Assembly (NCBI GenBank): GCA_027924585.1
Contig: BSBM01001447.1
Coordinates: 682,001 to 746,000 of the forward strand
DNA from: Larix kaempferi
Taxonomy: Eukaryota; Streptophyta; Pinopsida; Pinales; Pinaceae
Length of the DNA stretch: 64,000 bases
Direction: 5' to 3'
Shown here: piece by piece, positions 50,301 to 62,200 of the stretch
Layout: each line of letters begins with the position of its first letter
Position numbering within the stretch: position 1 is the stretch's first letter
The notes under the pieces: generated by a model
Database searches by the model: none
Told to the model about the DNA's origin: nothing
Seen by the model: the letters and a program-made list of their open reading frames with translations, nothing else
Made by a program: the position numbers and the translations under genes

Positions 50301-51322
50301 TCAGAATTTAAAATTGAGCATAGATTTGGATGTCCCGTTGGTAGACAAATGCTCACGCCAACTTTCGTGACGTTGCGAGCTATTTTCTCACTCTTTAAGC
50401 CTAAGTATAGAGAAAATGCACGGTCGATTTTCAACTTTGACCAACTTCTCGGAATTTAAATTTGGGAATAGATTTGGATGTCACATTGGTAGACGAGCGT
50501 CCATGCCAACTTTCGTAACGTTCCAAGCTATTTTCACACCGTTTAAGCCGAAGTCTAGGAAAACGCACGATCGAGTTTCAACTTTGACCAACTTCTCGGA
50601 ATTTAAATTTTAGAATAGTTTTGGATGTCCCATTGGTAGATGAGCGTCCACGCAAACTTTCATGACGTTTCGAGCTATTTTATCCCCCTTTAAGCCCAAG
50701 TCTAGCGAAAAGGCACGGTCAAGTTTCAAATTTGACCAACTTCGCGGAATTGAAAATTGAGCATAGATTTGGATGTCCCGTTGGTAGACAAATGCACACG
50801 CCAACTTTCGTGACGTTCTGAGATATTTTCTCACCCTTTAAGCCTAGGTCTAGCGAAAACGCATGGTCGAGTTTCGAATTCGACCAACTTCTCAGAATTG
50901 AAAATTGAGCATAGATTTGGATGTCCCGTTGGTAGACAAATTCTCACGCCAACTTTCGTGACGTTCCGAGCTATTTTCTCCCCCTTTAAGCCCAAGTCTA
51001 GCGAAAATGCACGATCGAGTTTCAACTTTGACCAACATCTCGAAATTTAAATTTGAGAATGGATTTGGATGTCCCATTGGTAGACGAGCGTCCACGCCAA
51101 CTTTCGTAATGTTCCGAGCTATTTTCACACCCTTTAAGCCCAAGTCTAGCGAAAACGCACGATCGAGTTTCAACTTTGACCAACTTCTCGGAATTTAAAT
51201 TTGAGAATAGTTTTGGATGTCCCATTGGTAGACGAGCATCCATTCCAACTTTCGTGACGTTCCAAGCTAGTTTCTCCCACTTTAATCCAAAGTCTAGTGA
51301 AAATGCACGGTCGAGTTTCGAA
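50301..51322. repeat. A- and C-type monomers
   Basis: This stretch resembles 10.4-11.0 kb and 31.3-31.9 kb (GCCTAGGTCTAGCG near 50850, ACCAACATCTCG near 51030). A 1-bp loss in CTAGGAAAACGC lies near 50555. No gene is seen. Confidence 0.75.
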
Positions 51323-51533
51323 TTTGACCAACTTCTCGGAATTAAAAATTGAGCATAGATTTGGATGTCCCATTGGTAGACAAATGCGCATGCCAACTTT
51401 GGTCACATTATGAGCTAATGGATTTGGATGTCACATTGGTAGACGAGCGTCGACGCCAACTTTCCTGACGTTCCGAGCTATTTTCACACCCTTTAGGCCC
51501 AAGTCTAGCGAAAATGCACGATCGAGTTTCAAC
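51323..51533. repeat. 211-bp composite monomer outside the 951-bp clusters
   Basis: The join GAGCTAAT to GGATTTGG at about 51413-51420 and the 211-bp length are the same as in the 951-bp unit. Its flanks differ (TTTGGTCACATTATGAGC before the join), so it is a relative of that composite and not a copy of the whole unit. Confidence 0.88.
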
Positions 51534-54500
51534 TTTGACTAACTTCTCGGAATTGAAATTTGAGAATAGTTTTGGATGTCCGATTGGTAGACAAGCGTCC
51601 ACACCAACTTTCGTGATGTTCCGAGCTATTTTCTCCCCCTTTAAGCCCAAGTCTAGTGAAAACGCACGGTCGAGTTTCGAATTTGACCAACTTCTCAGAA
51701 TTTAAAATTGAGCATAGATTTGGATGTCCCGTTGGTAGACAAATGCGCACGCCAACTTTCGTGACGTTCCGAGCTATTTTCTCACCCTTTAAGCCTAAGT
51801 GTAGCGAAAATGCATGGTCCATTTTCAACTTTGACCAACTTCTCGGAATTTAAATTTGCGAATGGATTTGGATGTCACATTGGTAGACGAGCGTCCATGC
51901 CAACTTTCGTGACGTTCCGAGCTATTTTCTCCCCCTTTAAGCCCAAGTCTAGTGAAAACGCACGGTCGAGTTTCGAATTTGACCCACTTCTCGGAATTGA
52001 AAATTGAGCATAGATTTGGATGTCCCATTGGTAGACAAATGCGCACGCCAACTTTCGTGAAGTTCCGAGCTATTTTCACACCCTTTAAGCCCAAGTCTAG
52101 CGAAAGCGCACGATCGAGTTTCAACTTTGTCCAACTTCTCGGAATCGAAATTCGAGAATAGTTTTGGATGTCCCATTGGTAGACAAGCGTCCACACCAAC
52201 TTTCGTGACGTTCCGAGCTATTTTCTCCCCCTTTAAGCCCAAGTCTAGCGAAAACGCACGGTCGAGTTTCGAATTTGATTAACTTCTCGGAATTGAAAAT
52301 TGAGAATAGTTTTGCATGTCCCATTGGTAGACAAGCGTCCACACCAACTTTCGTGACGTTCCTAGCGATTTTCTCCCCGTGTAAGCCCAAGTCAAGCGAA
52401 AACGCACGATCGAGTTTCAACTTTGACCAACTTCTCAGAATCGAAATTCGAGAATAGTTTTGGATGTCCCATTGGTAGACAAGCGTCCACACCAACTTTC
52501 GTGACGTTCCGAGCTATTTTCTCCCCCTTTAAGCCCAAGTCTAGTGAAAACGCACGGTCGAGTTTCGAATTTGACCAACTTCTCGGAATTGAAAATTGAG
52601 CATAGATTTGGATGTCCCGTTGGTAGACAAATGCGCACGCCAACTTTCGTGACGTTCGGAGCTATTTTCACACCCTTTAAGCCCAAGTCAAGCGAAAACG
52701 CACGATCGAGTTTCAACTTTGACCAACTTCTCGGAATCGAAATTCGAGAATAGTTTTGGATGTCCCATTGGTAGACAAGCGTCCACACCAACTTTCGTGA
52801 CGTTCCGAGCTATTTTCTCCCCCTTTAAGCCCAAGTCTAGTGAAAACGCACGGGCGAGTTTCGAATTTGACCAACTTCTTGGAATTAAAAATTGAGCATA
52901 GATTTGGATGTCCCGTTGGTAGACAAATGCGCACGCCATCTTTCATGACGTTCCGAGCTATTTTCTCACCCTTTAAGCCCAAGTCTAGCGAAAGCGCACG
53001 ATCGAGTTTCAACTTTGACCAACTTCTCGGAATCAAAATTTGAGAATAGTTTGGTATGTCGTATTGGTAGGCGAGGGTCCACGCCAACTTTCGTGAAGTT
53101 CCGAGCTATTTTCACACCCTTTAAGCCCAAGTCTAGCGAAAATGCACGATCGAGTTTCAACTTTGTCCAACTTCTCGAAATTTAAATTTGAGAATAGTTT
53201 TGGATGTCGCATTGGTAGGCGAGGGTCCACGCCAACTTTCGTGAAGTTCTGAGCTATTTTCACACCGTTTAAGCCCAAGTCTAGCGAAAATGCATGATCG
53301 AGTTTCAACTTTGACCAACTTCTCGGAATTGAAATTTGAGAATAGTTTTGGATGTCCCATTGGTAGACAAGCATCCAAACCAACTTTCATGACGTTCCGA
53401 GCTATTTTCTCCCCCTTTAAGCCCAAGTCTAGCGAAAACGCACGGTCGAGTTTCCAATTTGACCAACTTCTCGGAATTGAAAATTGAGCATAGATTTGGA
53501 TGTCCCATTGGTAGACAAATGCACACGCCAACTTTCGTGACGTTCCGAGCTATTTTCACACCCTTTAAGCCCAAGTCTAGCGAAAACGCAAGATCGAGTT
53601 TCAACTTTGTCCAACTTCTCGGAATCGAAATTCGAGAATATTTTTGGATGTGCCATTGTTAGACAAGCGTCCAATCCAACTTTCGTGAAGTTTCAAGCTA
53701 TTTTCTCCCCCTTTAAGCCCAAGTCTAGCGAAAATTCACGGTCGATTTTCAACTTTCACCATCTTCTCGGAATATCAATTTCAGAATAGATTTGGATGTC
53801 ACATTGGTAGACGAGCGTCCACGCCAACTTTCGTGACGTTCCGAGCTATTTTCTCACCCTTTAAGCCCAAGTCTAGCGAAAATGCAGTGTCGATTTTCAA
53901 CTTTGACCAACTTCACGGAATATAAATTTGAGAATAGATTTGGATGTCCCATTGGTAGACAAGCGTCCACACCAACTTTCGTGACGTTCTGAGCTATTTT
54001 CTCCCTCTTTAAGCCCAAGTCTAGTGAAAACACACGGTCGAGTTTCGAATTTGACCAACTTCTCGGAATTGAAAATTGAGCATAGATTTCAATGTCCCGT
54101 TGGTAGATAAATGCGCACGCCAACTTTGGTGATGTTCCGAGATATTTTCTCACCATTTAAGCCGAAGTCTAGCGAAAATGAACAGTCGATTTTCAACTTT
54201 GACCAACTTCTCGGAATATAAATTTGAGAATAGATTTGGATGTCGCATTGGTAGACGAGCGTCCACGCCAACTTTCGTGACGTTCCGAGCTATTTTCACA
54301 CCCTTTAAGCCCAAGTCTAGCGAAAACGCACGATCGAGTTTCAACTTTGACCAACTTCTCGGAATTGAAATTTGAGAATAGTTTTGGATGTCCCATTGGT
54401 AGGCAAGCGTCCACACCAACTTTCGTGACGCTGCGAGCTATTTTCTCCCCCTTTAAGCCCAAGTCTAGCAAAAATGCACGGTCGAGTTTCAAATTTGACC

Positions 54501-55100
54501 AACCTCTCGGAATAGAAAATTGAGCATAGATTTGGATGTCACGTTGGTAGACAAATGCGCATGCCAACGTTCGTGACGTTCTGAGCTATTTTCTCACCCT
54601 TTAAGCCTAAGTCTAGCGAAAACGCACGGTCGAGTTTCGAATTTGACCAACTTCTCGGAATTAAAAATTGAGCATAGATTTGGATGTCCCATTGGTAGAA
54701 AAGCGTCCACAACAACTTTCGTTACATTCCGAGCTATTTTCTCACCCTTTAAGCCTAAGTCTAGCGAAAATGCATGGTCGATTTTCAACTTTGACCAACT
54801 TCTCGGAATATAAATTTGAGAATAGATTTAGATGTCGCATTGGTAGGCGAGGGTCCACGCCAACTTTCGTGAAGTTCCGAGCTATTTTCACACCCTTTAA
54901 GCCCAAGTCTAGCGAAAACGCACGATCGAGTTTCAACTTTGACCAACTTCTCGGAATTTAAATTTGAGAATAGTTTTGGATGTCCCATTGGTAGACGAGC
55001 GTCCACGCCAACTTTCGTGACGTTCTGAGCTATTTTCTCCCCCTTTAAGCCCAAGTCTAGTGAAAACGCACGGGCGAGTTTCGAATTTGACCAACTTCTC
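51534..55100. repeat. Mosaic with an R-containing dimer and the GGCGAGGGTCC block
   Basis: R monomers near 52133, 52432 and 52728 alternate with A monomers; the last two are 296 bp apart, two monomers. GGTAGGCGAGGGTCC occurs near 53067, 53215 and 54843, as in 28-37 kb. At 53.14-53.46 kb the order matches 33.92-34.32 kb. No gene is present. Confidence 0.78.
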
Positions 55101-58100
55101 GGAATTAAAAATTGAGCATAGATTTGGATGTCCTGTTGGTAAACAAATGCGCACGCCAACTTTCATGACGTTCCGAGCTATTTTCTCACCCTTTAAGCCT
55201 AAGTGTAGCGAAAATGCACGGTCGATTTTCAACTTTGACCAACTTCTTGGAATTTAAATTTGCGAATGGATTTTGATGTCACATTGGTAGACGAGCGTCC
55301 ACGCCAACTTTCGTGACGTTCCGAGCTATTTTCGCACCCTTTAAGCCCAAGTCTAGCGAAAACGCACGACCGAGTTTCAACTTTGACTAACTTCTCGGAA
55401 TTGAAATTTGAGAATAGTTTTGGATGTCCCATTGGTAGAAAAGCGTCCACAACAACTTTCGTGACGTTCCGAGCTATTTTCTCCCTCCTTAAGCACAAGT
55501 CTAGCGAAAACGCACGGTCGAATTTCGAATTTGACCAACTTCTCGGAATTGAAAATTGAGCATAGATTTGGATGTCCCGTTGGTAGACAAATGCTCACGC
55601 CAACTTTCGTGACGTTCTGAGCTATTTTCTCACCATTTAAGCCTAAGTGTAGAGAAAATGCACGGTCGATTTTCAACTTTGACCAACATCTCGGAATTTA
55701 AATTTGAGAATGGATTTGGATGTCCCATTGGTAGATGAGCGTCCACGCCAACTTTCGTAATGTTCCGAGCTATTTTCACACCCTTTAAGCCCAAGTCTAG
55801 CGAAAACACACGATCGAGTTTCAACTTTGACCAACTTCTCAGAATTTAAATTTGAGAATAGTTTTGGATGTCCCATTGGTAGACGAGCATCCACGCCAAC
55901 TTTCGTGGCGTACCGAGCTATTTTCTCCCCCTTTAAGCCCAAGTCTAGCGAAAACACACGATCGAGTTTCGAATTTGACCAACTTCTCGGAATTGAAAAT
56001 TGAGCATAGATTTGGATGTCCCGTTGGTAGACAAATGCGCACGCCAACTTTCGTGACGTTCTGAGCTATTTTCTCACCCTTTAAGCCTAAGTGTAGCGAA
56101 AATGGACGGTCGATTTTCAACTTTGACCAACTACTCGGAATTTAAATTTGCGAATAGATTTGGATGTCGCATTGGTAGACGAGCGTCCACGCCAACTTTC
56201 ATGACGTTCCGAGCTATTTTCTCCCACTTTAATCCCAAGTCTAGTGAAAACGCACAGTCGAGTTTTGAATTTGACCAACTTCTCGGAATTGAAAATTGAG
56301 CATAGATTTGGATGTCCCATTGGTAGACAAATGCGCACGCCAACTTTCGTGACGTTCCGAGCTATTTTCTCACCCTTTAAGCCTAAGTCTAACGAAAACG
56401 CACGGTCAAGTTTCGAATTTGACCAACTTCTCGGAATTAAAAATTGAGCATAGATTTGGATGTCCCGTTGGTAGACAAATGCGCACGCCAACTTTCGTGA
56501 CGTTCCGAGCTATTTTCTCACCCTTTAAGCCTAAGTGTAGAGAAAATGCACGGTCGATTTTCAACTTTGACCAACTTCTCGGAATTTAAATTTGCGAATA
56601 GATTTGGATGTCACATTGGTAGACGAGCGTCCACGCCAACTTTCGTAACCTTCCGAGCTATTTTCACACCCTTTAAGCCCAAGTCTAGCGAAAACGCACG
56701 ATCGAGCTTCAACTTTGACCAACTTCTCAGAATTTAAATTTGAGAATAGTTTTGGATGTCCCATTGGTAGACGAGCGTCCACGCCAACTTTCGTGACTTC
56801 CGAGCTATTTTCGCACCCTTTAAGCCCATGTCTAGCGAAAACGCACGATCGAGTTTCAACTTTGACTAACTTCTCGGAATTGAAATTTGACAATAGTTTT
56901 GGATGTCCCATTGGTAGACAAGCGTCCACACCAACTTTCGTGACGTTCGAAGCTATTTTCTCCCCCTTTAAGGCCAAGTCTAGTGAGAAGGCACGGTCGA
57001 GTTTCGAATTTGACCAACTTCTCGGAATTGAAAATTGAGCATAGAGTTGGATGTCCCATTGGTAGACAAATGCGCACGCCAAATTTCGTGACGTTCCGAG
57101 CTATTTTCTCACCCTTTAAGCCTAAGTCTACCGAAAACGCACGGTCGAGTTTCGAATTTGACCAACTTCTCGGAATTAAAAATTGAGCATAGATTTGGAT
57201 GTCCCGTTGGTAGAAAAATGCGCACGCCAACTTTCGTGATGTTCCGAGCTATTTTCTCACCCTTTAAGCCTAAGTCTAGCGAAAACGCACGATCGAGTTT
57301 CAACTTTGATTAACTTCTCGGAATTGAAATTTGGGAATAGTTTTGGATGTCCCATTGGTAGACAAGCGTCCACACCAACTTTCGTGACGTTCCGAGCTAT
57401 TTTCTCCCCCTTTAAGGCCAAGTCTAGTGAAAAGGCACGGTCGAGTTTTGAATTTGACCAACTTCTCGGAATTGAAAATTGAGCATAGATTTGGATGTCC
57501 CGTTGGTAGACAAATGCGCATGCCAACTTTCGTGACGTTCCGAGCTATTTTCTCACCCTTTAAGCCCAATTCTAGTGAAAATGCACGGTCGATTTTCAAC
57601 TTTGACCAACTTCTCGGAATATAATTTTGAGCATAGATTTGGATGTCCCGTTGGTAGACAAATGCGCACACCAATTTTCGTCACATTACGAGCTAATTTC
57701 ACACCCTTTAAGCTCAAGTCGAGCGAAAACGCACGGTCGAGTTTTGAATTTGACCAACTTCTCGGAATTGAAAATTGAGCATAGATTTGGATGTCCCATT
57801 GGTAGACAAATGCGAACACCAACTTTCGTGACGTTCCAAGCTATTTTCTCCTCTACCGAAAATGAACGGTCGAGTTTCAACTTTCACCAACTTCTCGTAA
57901 TTGAAGATTGAGCATTGTTTTGGATGTCCCATTTGTAGACAAGCATCCACACCAACATTCGTTACGTTTCGGGCTATTTTCTCCCCCTTTAAGCCCATGT
58001 GTAGCGAAAACGTACAGTCGAGTTACGACTTTCACCAACTTCTCGGAATTGAAAATTGAGCATAGATTTGGATGTCCCATTTGTAGACATTCGCGCACAA

Positions 58101-59218
58101 CAACTTTCGTCACATTACAAGCTAATTTAACACCCTTTAAGCTCAAGTCTAGAGAAAACGCATGGTGGCATTTCGACTTTGACCAACTTCTCGGAATTTA
58201 AATATGAGAATAGATTTGGATGTCCCGTTGGTAGACAAGTGCGCACGCCAACTTTCGTGACGTTGCGAGCTATTTTCCCTCCCTTTAAGCCCAAGTCTAG
58301 CGAAAATGCACGATCGAGTTTCAACTTTGACCAACTTCTCGGAATTGAAATTTGAGAATAGTCTTGGATTTCCCATTGGTAGACAAGCGTCCACACCAAC
58401 TTCGTGACGTTTCGAGCTATTTTCTCCCCCTTTAAGCCCAAGTCTAGCGAAAACGCATGGTCGAGTTTCGAATTTGACCAACTTCTCGGAACTGAAATAT
58501 GAGAATAGATTTGGATGTCCCATTGGTTGACAAGTGCGCACGCCAACTTTCGTGACGTTCCGAGCTATTTTCCCACCCTTCAAGCCCAAGTCTAGGGAAA
58601 ACGCACGGTCGATTTTCAACTTTGACCAACTTCTCAGAATTTAAATTTCATAATGGATTTGGTTGTCCCGTTGGTAGATAAGTGCACACGCTAGCTTTCG
58701 TGACGTTCCGAGCTATTTTCTTCCCCTTTAAGCCTAACTCTAGAGAAAACCCACGATCGTGTTTTGGCTTTGACCTACTTCTCGGAAATGAAAATTGAGA
58801 ATAGATTTGGATGTCCCATTTGTAGACATGCACGCACAACAACTTTTGTGACGTTACGAGCTAATTTCACACCCTTTAAGCTCAAGTCTAGCAAAAACGC
58901 ATGGTGGCGTTTTGAATTTGACCAACTTTTGGGAGTTGAAATTTGAAAATAGATTTGGATGTCCCGTTGGTAGACAAGTGCACATGCCAACTTTCGTGAC
59001 CAACTTCTAGCGAAAATGCACGGTCGATTTTCAACTTTGACCAACTTCTCGGAATTTAAATTTGAGGATGGATTTGGATGTCACATCGGTAGACGAGCAT
59101 CCACGCCAACTTTCGTAACGTTCCAAGCTATTTTCACACCCTTTAAGCCCAAGTATAGCGAAAACACACGATCGAGTTTCAACTTTGACCAACTTCTTGG
59201 AATTTAAATTTGAGAATA
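55101..59218. repeat. Collinear copy of 9.4-14.9 kb with deletions
   Basis: Offsets to the first half step from 45720 (9.5-9.95 kb) to 44838, then 44695 and 44547 (12.0-13.9 kb), 44399 (14.25-14.6 kb) and 44222 (from 14.8 kb). The 148-bp step near 58605 removes one exact monomer. The 177-bp step is the composite at 58917-59035. Shared markers include the 133-bp monomer (57749-57881), CCAACTTCGTGACG near 58400 and TTTCATAATGG near 58645. Confidence 0.9.
58917..59035. repeat. 119-bp composite monomer
   Basis: CTTTCGTGAC runs straight into CAACTTCTAGCGAAAATGC. Against 14.6-14.8 kb this is a 177-bp loss (148+29) that fuses the front of a D/A form to the tail of the monomer before the CACATCGG C-type copy. 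Confidence 0.85.
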
Positions 59219-62200
59219 GATTTGGATGTCTCGTTGGTAGACAAATGCGCACACCAACTTTCATGACGTTCTGAGCTATTTTCAACTCTGACCAACTTCT
59301 CGGAATTTAAATTTGCGAATAGATTTGGATGTCAGATTGGTAAACGAGCGTCCACGCCAACTTTCGTAATGTTCCGAGCTATTTTCACACCCTTTAAGCC
59401 CAAGTCTAACGAAAACGCATGATCGAGTTTCAACTTTGACTAACTTCTCGGAATTGAAATTTCAGAATAGTTTTGGATGTCGCATTGGTAGACAAACGTC
59501 CACACCAACTTTCGTGACGTTCCGAGCTATTTTCTCTCCCTTTAAGCCCAAGTCTAGTGAAAACGCACGGTCGAGTTTCGAATTTGACCAACTTCTCGGA
59601 ATTGAAAATTGAGCATAGATTTGGATGTCCCGTTGGTAGACAAATGCGCACGCCAACTTTCGTGACGTTCCGAGCTATTTTCAACTTTGACCAACTTCTC
59701 GGAATTTAAATTTGCGAATAGATTTGGATGTCAGATTGGTAGACGAGCGTCCACGCCAACTTTCGTAACGTTCCGTGCTATTTTCACACCCTTTAAGCCC
59801 AAGTCTAACGAAAACGCACGATCGAGTTTCAACTTTGACTAACTTCTCAGAATTGAAATTTGAGTATAGTTTTGGATGTCGCGTTGGTAGACAAGCGTTC
59901 ACACCAACTTTCGTAACGTTCCGAGTTATTTTCTCCCCCTTTAAGCCCAAGTCTAGTGAAAACGCACGGTCGAGTTTCGAATTTGACCAACTTCTCAGAA
60001 TTGAAAATTGAGCATAGATTTGGATGTCCCGTTGGTAGAAAAATGCACACGCCAACTTTCGTGACGTTCTGAGCTATTTTCTCACCCTTTAAGCCTAAGT
60101 CTAGCAAAATGCACGGTCGATTTTCAACTTTGACAAACTTCTCGGAATTTAAATTTGAGAATGGATTTGGATGTCAGATTGGTAGACGAACGTCCACGCC
60201 AACTTTCGTAACGTTCCGAGCTATTTTCACACCCTTTAAGCCCAAGTCTAACGAAAACGCACGATCGAGTTTCAACTTTGACTAACTTCTCGGAATTGAA
60301 ATTTGAGAATAGATTTGGATGTCCCATTGGTAGACAAGCGTCCACACCAACGTTGGTGACGTTCCGAGCTATTTTCTCCCCCTTTAATCCCAAGTCTAGC
60401 GAAAACGCACGGTCGAGTTTCAAATTTGACCAACTTCTCGGAATTGAAAATTGAACATAGATTTGGATGTCCCGTTGGTAGACAAAAGTGCACGCCAACT
60501 TTCGTGACGTTTCAAGCTATTTTCTCGCCTTTTATGCCCAAGTCTAGTGAAAACCCACGGTCGATTTTCAACTTTGACCAACTTCTCGGAATTTAAATTG
60601 AGAATAGATTTTGATGTCCCATTTGTAGACATGTGCGCACAGCAACTTTCATGACATTACGAGCTAATTTCACATCCTTTAAGCTCAATTCTAGCGAAAA
60701 CGCACGATCGAGTTTCAACTTTGACCAACTTCTCGGAATTGAAATTTGAGAATAGTTTTGAATGTCCCACTGGTAGACAAGCGTCCACACCAACTTTCGT
60801 GACGTTCCGAGCTATTTTCTCCCCCTTTAAGCCCAAGTCTAGCGAAAACGCACGGTCGAGTTTCCAATTTGACCAACTTCTCAGAATTGAAAATTGAGCA
60901 TAGATTGGGATGTCCCGTTGGTAGACAAATGCTCATGACAGCTTTCGTGACGTTCCGAGTTATTTTCTCACCCTTTAAGCCTAAGTCTAACGAAAATGCA
61001 CAGTCGATTTTCAACTTTGACCAAATTCTTGGAATTTAAATTTGAGAATAGATTTGGATGTCACATTGGTAGACGAGCGTCCACGCCAACTTTAGTGACG
61101 TTCCGAGCTATTTTCACACCCTTTAAGCCCAAGTCTAGCGAAAACGCATGATCGAGTTTCAACTTTGACTAACTTCTCGGAATTGAAATTTGAGAATAGT
61201 TTTGGATGTCCCATTGGTAGACAAGCGTCCACACCAACTTTCGTGACGTTCCGAGCTATTTTTTCCCCCTTTAAGCCCAAGTCTAGCGAAAACGCGCGGT
61301 CGAGTTTTGAATTTCACCAACTTCTTGGAATGTAAAATCGAGCATAGATTTGGATGTCCCGTTGGCAGACAAATGCGCACGCCAACTTTCGTGACGTTCC
61401 GAGCTATTTTCTCACCCATTAGGCCTAAGTCTAGCGAAAACGCACAGTCGAGTTTCAAATTCGACCAACTTCTCAGAATTGAAAATTGAGCATAGATTTG
61501 GATGTCCCGTTGGTAGACAAATGCGCACGCCAACTTTCGTGACGTTCCGAGCTATTTTCTCACCCTTTAAGCCCAAGTGTAGCGAAAACGCACGATCGAG
61601 TTTCAACTTTGACTAACTTCTCGGAATTGAAATTTGAGAATAGTTTTGGATGTCCCATTGGTAGACAAGCGTCCACACCAACTTTCGTGACGTTCCGAGC
61701 TATTTTCACACCCTTTAAGCCTAACTCTAGCGAAAATGCACGGTCAAGTTTCGAATCTAAACAACTTCTCGGAATTGAAAATTGAGCATACATTTGGATG
61801 TCCCGTTGGCAGACAAATGCGCACGCCAGCTTTCGTGACATTCTGAGCTATTTTCTCACTCTTTAAGCGTAACTCTAGCGAAAATGCACGGTCGGTTTTA
61901 AACTTTGACCAACTTCTCGAAATATAAATTTGAGAATAGATTTGGATGTCACATTGGTAGACTAGCGCCCACGCCAACTTTTGTGACATTCCAAGCCATT
62001 TTCACACCCTTTAAGCCCAAGTCTAGCAAAAACGCACAGTCGAGTTTCGAATTTGACCAACTTCTCGGAATTTAAATTTGAGAATGGATTTGGATGTCCC
62101 ATTGGTAGACAAATGCGCACGCCAACGTTTGTCACATTATGAGCTAATTTCACACCCTTTAAGCTCATGTCTAGTGAAAATGCACGGTCGATTTTCAACT

